Shown in pieces: positions 15,302 to 25,500 of a DNA stretch of 38,258 nt. Below the pieces are notes generated by a model. It worked only from the letters and a program-made list of their open reading frames with translations. It was not told where the DNA came from and made no database searches. How positions within the stretch are numbered: the stretch's first letter is position 1; every line of letters begins with the position of its first letter. Source of the stretch: UBA4717 sp045577925 (GTDB lineage: Bacteria; Bacillota; Clostridia; Oscillospirales; CAG-272); assembly GCA_045577925.1 (NCBI GenBank), contig JAZNJH010000018.1:1-38258 (forward strand). Reading direction: 5' to 3'. A program made the translations under genes and the position numbers.

Positions 15302-16168
15302 TCAACCCCAAACGGTTCCGTTTTCGCCTTCTTCCGGCAGTCCTTCACTTCCGGCTTCATCGTTACCAAGCTCCGGATCAGTCTCAGGAACTTCAGTCTC
15401 AGGAACTTCAGTCTCAGGAACTTCAGTCTCAGGAACTTCAGTCTCAGGAACTTCAGTTTCAGGAGCCTCGGTCTCAGGCTCATCGGTATCAGGTATAAAA
15501 ATTACGGGAACACCGGTATTTTCTTTGCGACCGTCTTTTCGTATCTTTCTTGCTTCTGCAAGCTCCTTTGAAGTAAAGACTCCCTGTTCAATCAATCGCT
15601 GAGCCAAAGTCACCTCAGAGCCATAAAGCTCAACGTCCAGCGCATTCCAGAATACTGCAATTGCATCCGCACGGGTAAAATCAGTATCCGGCTCATCAGT
15701 TTCAATCAGATTTAGCTCATGTGAGAGCGCATAGGGATCATTCCAGCCAAACAAAGGAGTCTCTCCTTTGTCTGAATAATTTAGCGCACGAAGAACAAGC
15801 GTCAGAAACATATAATCTGTCATAGTTTCATCAGGGGAGAATGTGGTCTCGCTTGTTCCGTTTGTGAGCCTGTTTTCAAATGCGCAGCCAATATATCCTG
15901 CTGCCCAATCAGGTATGTCAGTAAAAGAATTATTGTACACGTTGTTCTCTGCTACCTCTTCCATACCGAGCATTCGAACCAAGAGCGTCACACCCTGAGC
16001 ACGGGTCAGACAGTTTTCAAGTTCATATCCGTTTCCCGTACCAAGAAACAGACCAAGCTCGTTTAGCGCATCTGCGGTGTTGATATCTGAAACACTGACT
16101 GCAAAACAGGTAATTGACATAATGAACATTACCAGCGCCATAATCAATGCAAAAGCTCTCTTCTTCAT
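15302..16168 (-). CDS. SLH-domain surface protein with PETEV repeat
   Basis: The 288-residue protein has a signal peptide (MKKRAFALIMALVMFIMSITCFA). It then has S-layer-homology-like repeats: ADALNELGLFLGTGNGYELENCLTRAQGVTLLVRMLG, FTDIPDWAAGYIGCAFENRLTNGTSETTFSPDETMTDYMFLTLVLRAL, and a degenerate third, DFTRADAIAVFWNALD. The C-terminal ~70 residues are acidic and built on PETEV units, ending in EEGENGTVWG. SLH domains bind secondary wall polymers, so it is expected at the cell surface. It lies downstream of the giant adhesin and a 46-residue peptide gene with the same NGTVWG end, so a shared surface role is likely. AAGGAAGG precedes the ATG. Confidence 0.8.
   Translation of the reverse strand: MKKRAFALIMALVMFIMSITCFAVSVSDINTADALNELGLFLGTGNGYELENCLTRAQGVTLLVRMLGMEEVAENNVYNNSFTDIPDWAAGYIGCAFENRLTNGTSETTFSPDETMTDYMFLTLVLRALNYSDKGETPLFGWNDPYALSHELNLIETDEPDTDFTRADAIAVFWNALDVELYGSEVTLAQRLIEQGVFTSKELAEARKIRKDGRKENTGVPVIFIPDTDEPETEAPETEVPETEVPETEVPETEVPETEVPETDPELGNDEAGSEGLPEEGENGTVWG
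15376..15495 (-). repeat. 15-bp tandem repeat coding for PETEV
   Basis: Five near-identical 15-bp units (plus strand CAGTCTCAGGAACTT) followed by diverged ones encode (PETEV)5 with PETEA and PDTDE variants. Because the unit is a multiple of three, copy changes by slippage keep the frame and would only lengthen or shorten the acidic stalk. Confidence 0.85.
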
Positions 16169-16277
16169 TGGAATATACCTTCCTTAAAATGGTTTTTCAA
16201 GAATTGCTGTTCTCAGGGAGAACCACAGATTTCTCAATGGTCCTCGCTCAAAATAGTAATTCAAAATACCGGCGAAC

Positions 16278-16315
16278 AGATCCGAGTATACCGGGTATAC
16301 CGGGATACCCGGATC
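16278..16315. repeat. Imperfect palindrome built from CCGGGTATA units
   Basis: GATCCGAGTATACC pairs with GGGATACCCGGATC (12 of 14), and the middle again holds GGGTATACC. It lies in the 205-nt gap between the 46-residue peptide gene and the SLH gene. It could be an mRNA processing or stabilising structure; there is no T-run on either side. Confidence 0.45.
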
Positions 16316-16372
16316 CAGCCAGCTTTTATAGTTTCATTTAGCAGAGGAAACCCTACCGCTATTGAATGTTAA

Positions 16373-16513
16373 TCAACCCCAAACGGTTCCGTTATCGCCT
16401 TCTCCGGGCGGGGTGACTTCGTCGGTGACAAACTCATCCTCAGAGGCTGTGATAACATCCTCAACGTCTAATAGATATATCTCAACAATAGGTTTTTCAA
16501 AAATCTTTTTCAT
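16373..16513 (-). CDS. 46-residue peptide with NGTVWG tail
   Basis: The frame MKKIFEKPIVEIYLLDVEDV ... EGDNGTVWG has AAGGAAA upstream and starts 21 nt after the giant adhesin stop. It has no signal peptide and is acidic after the MKK..EKP start. The layout (basic start, DVITAS-like middle, short variable tail) recalls many small unknown peptides of gut Clostridia and also RiPP precursors. Its last residues, NGTVWG, and about 25 of the final DNA bases match the end of the SLH gene at 15302. That suggests the tail is under selection or was copied. No modification enzyme is nearby, so the function is open. Confidence 0.6.
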   Translation of the reverse strand: MKKIFEKPIVEIYLLDVEDVITASEDEFVTDEVTPPGEGDNGTVWG

Positions 16514-16534
16514 TGTGCTTTTCCTTTCTTAAGA

Positions 16535-19500
16535 TCAATGGAAGGATGCATAAGCTGCATCAGAGAATTTCATAATTTCGTAGAGCCAAGGATAGCTTGC
16601 TCCATTTCTTGCAACATAGCTTTCCATGCTATCTACAACTGTTACAACTTCTTCACCGTCAGCATTCTTGAATACACATGTAACATCACAACGGCCATCA
16701 GCTACAACAATTTCATCTATTTTGAATAATGTGTAGCTTCCGTCAGTTTCGCACTCTGCCGCATTGATTGTTACTTTCTGCTCGACATCATAGTGATCTA
16801 CAAAACTAATGTCTGCGGTGCCACCGGTAATTTCAGATGTCAGGATCGCAATTCTCATAGAGATTTTGCTTTCAAGGACAAACTGAGTTCCGAGGTAAGC
16901 AACCTTATCCGTATTCGCGTAGGTAACACTACGTGTATTTTCGCATGTCGGAGTTGTCTGTGTACCATATGCCTTCTGAGCATCTGTTAGCGTGCTGTTA
17001 GCAAGATCATCAGTATTATATTCGAAATTAGTCTGTGCAGCAGCACCATAGTTGAGCATATCAATCAGAAGTGTTCTCGTCTCTTCAACTGTACGAGTAG
17101 AGGTGGTCGCAAGGTTATCTTTGTCTACATTACGCAGGATATAGTCCCGAATACTATCGGTTCTGGTTACACTGACCTGTTCTCCATCAGCATCATAGAC
17201 AGTAACCTTGATTTCATCGCACATTTCCTTTGCTGCCATGCCGGCATACTTGATGACATAATAACTACCGCTAATAGCGCAATCGCTCAATTGAACAGTA
17301 ATTGTCTCATCTGCTCTGTCGTCTGCATAGCTTCTTACGATTTCAGCATATCCGGTGTTTTCTACATGTTCGGTGCTGAAAGCAAAGTTGATATCAAGTT
17401 CGTTTCCAAGAGTAAGGTTTGTTCCGTAGAACTCCTTCAATTCAACTGTAACAACACCCCAAGTGCCGTTGTCATTCTTCACTTCATAGCCATCGGGAAC
17501 GTTCTTGCTTGTGACAGTAGAACCATCCGCAAGAGCTGCCGCAGCGATAGAAACTTCTACAGGCCACTCGGTTGAGCCTTCTGTTACGAAGAGGTAAACG
17601 TCACCCTTGATAACAGCGTTTTCACTAACTGTGAGAGCACCTGTATTTGCTTTCGTGCTGGGATCGTGGAAGAAGATGGACTTGTTCGTACCTTCAACAG
17701 TACCACCGTTGATGGTGAGGATGTTCTGAGCCTCTATACCGTTGAGGAACTGACGTACCGCACGGTATGTAGACTTGATCGTACCACCGTTGATTACCGT
17801 TTCAGCATATGTGCCCTTTCCGTTTGTAAGGTTATCAAGTGCATATGCCATGTCGGTACCGCCGAGGTGTTCGATTGTACCGCTTTCGACGATAAGCTTA
17901 CCGCCGGGGTTGGTAGCGATGATAACAGAAGACGCGTTCCAATCACGGTCAGTTGCTGCTGTAAGAGTGATCTTACCAGTACCTACACTATCCTTAACAG
18001 TGAGTGTACCTGTGTTGTTGAACAGGTAGAAGTTGCCGGATGTGTTGTTATCTGTACCTGTGATAGTCTTGCCGTTAAGGTCAAGAGTAATTGCCTTGTC
18101 GCTTATTTTGATTGTTTCAGCAAGAGCAACATCATCAAGAAGAACTATCGTGTTGCCGTCCTGTGCTGCAGCTACTGCTTCAGCGAGGGATGTAAACTTT
18201 CTTGTTCCAACCGTTGCAACGTATGTAATCTCTTTCTTATCAGAAAGTTCAAGATTTCCGTTTACATCAGTTGTGTATTCGGCATAGTAATCTTCCATGC
18301 CATAGTCTGCAGCGCCTGTCTGGTGCTGAATTGTGTAGTCAACGCCGTAAACAGGTGCATTACCGCCCCAGTAGTTGCTGCTGAGGTTTACGTAACCATC
18401 TTCATAGTATGTGCTGATACATACCTGACCGAGTGTATCACTGTTTCCATTGGAAGCAGTATTGTTCACAAACACGTTATCGGTGATAGTAGCCTGATAG
18501 CCAGCAAATACTGTACCAGCAACACGTGTAGATGTGCCGGATTCAGTAACAACATTGTTCTGGAAAAGGTTGTTTGTTACTTTACAGTTATCCTGGAAAC
18601 CAAGATAGATTGTTGCACCGTTGTCAGTGCAGTTCACTTTATTGTTATTAAACTCGGAGTTCTTGATTTCGCAGCCTATACCCTTTACGTAGTAAACAAG
18701 AGCAGTCTTGTTTGCTGTGTTGCCTGTGAATTCACAATTATCGATTGTGAGAGTATCTGTTGCAAGTCCTGCGCCATCCCAGTTGAAGGATACGCCCATA
18801 GAACAATTATTGTTCAGGAACTTGGAGCCTTTAATTGTTGCGCTACCGTAAGTCAGACGTACGAGACCCTGTCCTACAGTGTGTTCGCAATTCTGGAATA
18901 CGCAATTGTCAATAGTCATATTGACATAGAGAGTACGAATTGCTGCGCCAGTCTTAAGTCCGTCAAATGTCGCGTTCTTTACAGTAACGTTGAGCACATT
19001 ATTTGCCGCGCCTTCGAAGTAAAGAAGCGCGATATTATTGTTGCAAGCATCAGACTGAGTAATCGTCTTGTTGTTACCGTCGATTATGATGCTATTTTTG
19101 ATTGTGATAGGGGCATCCAATTCAACGTCAGCAAGAAGCTCTACCGTTTCACCATCCTGTGCTGCTGCTATTGCTTCAGCGAGAGTCAAGAAGTAAGTAT
19201 CATTAACCTTTGCTTCTTTGTATACACAATCAAGTGCAAGGTATGCGGGAAGCTGATATGCTGCAGCGTCAGTAGCATTACCAAGAGCAGGCTCGAAAGT
19301 ATCAAGAAGATCGCCGTCGATCCAAAGCTCAACCTTGGTAGGAACGTTAGCAACTGTAAGCTTTTCAGCGCTGATCACCGTATCCCAAGAGCCGGAAGGT
19401 GTGCCGGAAAGTACAATGTTTGTGGTAAGCCAGTCAGCTTCACATGCACCAGCCTTCAGAGTTGTTGTAATCAGAAGATTGTCATTAGAATCGTAAAGTT

Positions 19501-22500
19501 TAACAACAACGGATGTCTTTGCAGATACATTCTGAAGGTCAACCTTGACAGCCTCACGGGCATCTGTATCTTCGACATAAGCGCGGTAAGCAATTTCGCC
19601 GGATGCAGGAAGAACAAATCCGTCCTGAGCATCGATTGTGCCGCCTGCGTTGATGTAATTGTACTTTGTTTCAGTATTTGCTGTAAGAGTGTTGCCTGTA
19701 GCAGTAACATCAAGAGAGTTATCAGCGGTGTAGGAACGAATGTCTACATAACCGCCTGTTACAGTGTTACCTGTGAATGTTACTGTTTCGAAAGCACTTA
19801 AATAAACGTTTGCGTTATTAAAGGTATTGCCTGTAATGGTAACAGACTTTGCGTCACCACCGTTTTCGTTATCGGTAATTCCGCGAGAGAAGTTAGTGAA
19901 GGTGGAGTTGGTAATTTTTGCATCAACCTCTCCGATATTCGCTCCTGCGCCTTCACCAAATCTTACACCTCTGGAGGAGCTGCTGTTACCAATGAAGGTA
20001 CAGCCGTCGATAGTGATATCTGCCTTAGCGGAGATAGCCGTAGCCTTGGCGTTGGTAACCTCGCTAATATCGATGATAAGATTATTAACGGTAGCGTCAG
20101 CCTCGAACTTGAAGAGGAAGGGTCCGTTAGGATCGGAAAGGCTACCAATGATCTTAATAGTCTTGTTGTTACCATTGATGGTTACGGGAACTGTGAACTT
20201 AGAACCTGTGTTTCTGTCATCCCAGTTGCCCTCAAAGACAACGTCAGAGAGAATCTCGATTGTGCAGCCACTTGTAGCAGCCTTGAATGCTTCTTCGAGG
20301 GTTGCGTATTCATCATCACCGATCTTGGCAACGTTGCCTTTGACCGCTGTATAAACTCCGTTTTCGTACTTAACCTCATAACCGGCATCAGTGCTGATAT
20401 CAATGTCAGCGGTATTGCAGGTAAGAGTACATCCTGCACCGAGAGTGACAGTTGCATTGCCTATCTTCGGAACAGTTGCAGTTGCACCGTTTTTCAGAAT
20501 GAGGCTACCTGTACCGACAGTGGTACCACTGAATTCGCCTGTTGTGATGTAAGTCGCATTATCAACAATTGTAGTTCCGGGGTTTATAGCGTTTTGGCTT
20601 GTAGCAACCGAAGCATATACCACTGAACCATTTTTGATTGTCAAGTTGCTGCGGTTTTCAAGCTGCCTGTATACATCTTTGTTAATCAAAGAATTATCAA
20701 AAATAATTTCACCCTTTGTTACCGCAAAAACAAGGTGAGATGTACTGTTGAGAACACTATCTTTAACAGTGAAATTAAAAGTCGGATCCATTCCGTTTGT
20801 AGGTTCACTGAATACAAGTGAGCCTGTCTGATCCCAAATACTGTTAGTGACATCAATGTTATATGTACCACTTGCATTTGAGTTCTTTGATGAGCAATAC
20901 GCTGTAAACTTAACGTAAGCATTTTTTACATTAAAGTTAACGCCTGCGCCTGTGAATGATACACCAGGAGCAACCAGAGAAGGCGTAAGATCTACAACAT
21001 TTGCAGTCTTAGCATCGGTAATTGAACCTGTAATATTGAAGGTTGTGCCATGACCGATAACCATTCTTCCAGAGGTTGTTTCGAGAGTTGCACCCTCGCC
21101 GATTGTGATTGTCGGACCGTAAGCTCCAAATTTAGCAATTGTTGTATATCCTTCAAATGTCAAATCATCGTATGCGTAAACTGTTCCGTCAATTGTTTTT
21201 CCGTTACCATTGAATATAATATCTGCGGGAAGTGTAACAGCCTCTTCAAGCGTTACATCACAAAGCATTGTAATTGTATCACCGCTATTTGCAGCCGCGA
21301 TTGCGTCAGCAAGAGTAGCATACTTTGTTTCGCCGATAGCTGCAACCTTGAGCCATACGTCTTTTCCGTCAACAACGAGAGAGCCGGATGTGTCAGCAGT
21401 TTCGTTTTCGGGATTGTAAGCACCGCCGACGAGTCCCTGTGTTTCAGTTACGTCTGCTCCGCCAACTTTAACGGAAGCATCTTCGCTTACAGTTACGTTT
21501 GTAAATGTTACTGTCTGTCCTGCCTGGTTGTGCCATACGCCTGCGATACCGCCGACTTCTGTTGCACCCTCTGTAGCTTCAACAGTACCGGAGAATGTTA
21601 CATTTTCAAATGTGTTGCCGTAGTGTGCGATACCTGCGATACCGCCGATGTCGCAAACGTCACCGATAACCTTAATGTTAGAGGTTACGTTCTTAACAAC
21701 ACCGTTGCCTTCGCCGAGGAAACCAACAACGCCACCTACATATGTACGGTAAGCAGTGCCATCCTCAGTGGAAGTAGCCTTAACATAGCTTTCGCTTGTT
21801 ACGTCAACTGTAATATTTGTAAGATCACCGTAAGCATTTCTACCTGCAACGCCACCTACATAGAATGCGGCGTCAATGGTAACCTTACCTGTAAGTTTGA
21901 TGTTATCGATATCGCTTGTGAAAGGACAGCCAACAAGAGCGCCAACACCAAGACGAGCATCGATATCAACATTGTTAAGTGTGAGGTTCTTGAGAGAACC
22001 GCCGGATGTATAACCGAAGAGACCAATATAGCTGTTGGTGTTATTGATCTTCAGATTAGAAATAGTGTTGTTTCCACCGTCGAAGTGACCGAGGAACTTG
22101 TTGGTAGAATTACCGATAGGCTCCCAGTTTTCAACAGAGGTAAGGTCTATGTCCGCAGTAAGCTTTACATACTGATTTGTGTATGTATTACCTGCATTTA
22201 CATCATCTCTAAACCACTTGAGGTCATCGATGTTGTTAATAAGGTAGGGATTCGTCGCAGTACCTTCACCTGTGAGGCCTGCGGGAGCAGCATTTGTCAG
22301 CTCACCCAGTACGCCGTTTTCATATGACAAATAATAATCATCCACTGTAACAGCAGGTTCGCCGGTAATGCCGTAGTTGGGCTCGCCGCCGTTCCAATAG
22401 TTGCTGTCAAGATTGTAGGTGGTTACTGCATTTGGATATGCAGCAAACTGCTCTACCCATACACCCTTTGCAGTATCCTGGAATGCGTTTTCATTGATAG

Positions 22501-25500
22501 CAATATCGTACTGACCTTCGATCCAGGGACCGGCCATAACGGATGCTGCCTTTTCAGCGGTATATGTATTGTTACTAAAGATATTACCGTTAATATTGCC
22601 GTTAGTAGCAGTGAAAATCATTGTACTGCCGGCTGTATTTCCGCTGAATGTACTATTCTCAACATTCAGTTCACTCTTGTAACCTTCAATCATACCAACA
22701 GCAGTGCATGTATTGCCGGTGAAGGTACAATTATCAATAGTAAGAGTCTCGTCAACATCGCTGTTGTCGTTATTATAGTTCAGGTCAATTACCTTACCGG
22801 TGTTCTCGGTGAAAGTACATCCGGTAACCGAACCGCTTGCATGGTTGTAAGAAACAACTGCAAAGCTTTCTAGTGTCGCCGTATTATCGGTAAACGTACA
22901 GCCGGAAACGGTTGCGGTAGCACTCTGAATGCGGAGAACGCCGTGGGTTGTGTTGAATCCGCTAAATGTTGCGTTCTTCACGGTTACATTTCCGCCGTCA
23001 ACATATACCGCACAATCAGCGCTAAAGTCAGTTGCTGCAGAAATGGTATGTCCGTTACCGTCGAGGGCAACGCTATTGCTAACATTCAGCTTCTCAGTGA
23101 GTGTGATGTCACGAAGGAGAACGATATTAGCGTCGTCTGTCATTGCTGCCGCAAGAGAAGCTGCTACATCTCTCATATTGTTTGTGTAACCGTTTGCACA
23201 AACAAAGCTTTCAATAACGCCGTTATCGTCTGTAACTGCGGCAATAACAGGATAAGAGTCGTCAGGTCTGTTAAGCTTAACAACGCCTGTATCAACTGCC
23301 ACGCCGTCAATCCAGAGTTCAACGCTTGCAGGAATATTATCTGCTGTGGGAGCAGTAGTCCATTCCATTGTCCAATAGCTATCAGTATTGGAAGCTGCGT
23401 CAATGAGAAGGTTCCATGTAACAGTAACGTCACCGTCGATGATGTCGCCAATGTTGTTGAGGCTTGTTGTACCCATTACATTGCCTTCAGCATCAAGAAC
23501 CTTCATTACCCATGATTCGCTTGCGTTACCGGTTGCCTCACCATAAACGCAGTCATCCTTGATATATGCAATGGATGCATCGCCTGTTGGAGTGGTCTTT
23601 ACAGTAACATTACCGCTAATCGTACCGCTTGTGAGCGTAGGTTCAGCATCAACGGTAACAGTAGATGTGCTATCAACAGTTACAGTCTGACCTGCACGAA
23701 CGTCAATGGTAGCTTCCTGTGCGTTGGCGATGGTAACTGTAGAGTTTTCACTGATGGTAACCGCGCCGCATTCAGCTGTAATACCACGACCAACCATATC
23801 TTTCATTGTGATGGTGGAGTTGGTGATGGTAAGAGGAGAACGGTTGAAGCCGTGTTCCATCTCTGCGTCAACGCCGTCAGCGTCACCTGTGATTGTCATT
23901 GTAGCGTTATCGATCGTTGTGTTCGCATATGTTACAACACGACGAACATTGTGAGCTGTGAGGTCAAGGCCATCAATATTTAATGTAGCCTCTGCACTGT
24001 CAGCCTTGAATACGCCACCTGCCGCAAATGTATCATTGGTAAGATTCCATGTGCCGCCGTTAACGTTGAGAACGCTGGAAGCACCGATATAAAAGATACC
24101 GTATGCGGAGCTGTAGCCGTTACCAGTAAGGTTAACGTTATCAAGTGTCAGAGTAGTAACGAGTGTTTTTTCGTACTCATCGAGACAGATGATAGCATTG
24201 CCGTTTACGGTAACGCCTGTGATGTTAATATTACCATTTTTGATAGTAATGTTAGAAGCATCGTTGAACTTGTTATCGCCTGCGCCGATAGTCAATGTCT
24301 TGCCGTTAAGATCAATGACGGATGTAACGCCGCTTGTAACGATGGCAGCTGTTGTTGTAATATCAGTTGTAAGCTTGATCTCGCCGCCGTTTGCGAGAGC
24401 TGCCACGAGTTCCTCGAATGTAGCTACTTCAACAGGACCTGCAGGAGCCTCAATGTACACGCCATTTTCGTCAACAATATAGTTAGCTTCCTCACCATCT
24501 GCTGTAAGGATTGTAACCGTACCAGTAATTTCGCCGTCATCGGTCACAGTCAGCTCGCCGACTTCACCCTTGAAGCCAGCCACAGTGCCGCCGGAGATGG
24601 TGGTCATGCATTCTGCACCTGCACTGCGTGCAGTGTTGATCAGACCAATCTCACCGCCGGTTACATTGATCTCACCGGTAGCAGGAGCGGTTTCGGATAC
24701 GCTTGCAGCCTGTGCCCATACAGCACTGGTGGTGCCGTCGATGTAACCGCCGGAAATATTCAGAATAGCCGTTCCGCTTGCGCCGTGACTGTTCTGCTCC
24801 ATACGGTTACGGATAGCGGTATAAGTAGAAGTAAGCGTACCGCCTTCAATATTAGTAGTAGCATCGCCATACCAGTTGCCGCTGTTGTCTACAACCCAAG
24901 CCATGTCGGTGCCGCCGAGGTTCTTAAACGTACCGTTCTCAATGGTAAGAACGCCGCCGCGATTGTGGAAAATTGCTGACATTGCATTCCATTCGCGGTT
25001 GTTCGTAGAGGTCAGCTCGATGGTACCGTCTCCGATAACAGTCAGCTCACCGTAAATGTAGAACAGCTCATAGTTTCCCGTTGCATTATCCGTAACGGTA
25101 ATCTTCTTGCCGTTCATATTGAGGGTAAGAGATATGCCGTCAGCAATGGTGTAAGTCTCGGTGTCGATAGCAACATCAGCAAGGAGAGTTACAGTATCAC
25201 CATCCACCGCTTTTGCGAAAGCCTCAGCCAAAGAGGCGCACTCGACATCGCCTACCTGAGCAACAACTGTTTCAGTCTCGCCGGAATCTTCACCCTCAAC
25301 TGATACATTGGGTGCATTGTAATCATTAGTATCAACTGTAACACCCTCTGCAAAAACTACCTCTTCTTCGGTATCATACAAAAGCGTAACAGTATCGCCT
25401 GCTTCTGCAACTTCAGCAGCTTCAGTAACTGTTGTATAGATCTTGCCGTCTACAAGAACACCGCATGCATTACCTGTTGCATCATCGATACAAGTTATAA

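Noticed and set aside
15384..15470. CRISPR-like array at the 15-bp repeats
   Set aside because: The units are contiguous without spacers and encode PETEV in frame.
17666..19801. 711-codon open frame on the plus strand opposite the giant adhesin
   Set aside because: It is a shadow of the adhesin's repeat-rich codons: Cys/Ser/Val-rich, no domain, no ribosome binding site, and the minus frame has a signal peptide and clear repeats.
21050..22327. 425-codon plus-strand frame opposite the adhesin
   Set aside because: Same reason: composition follows from the antisense of Thr/Val/Asn-rich repeats and no start signal is present.
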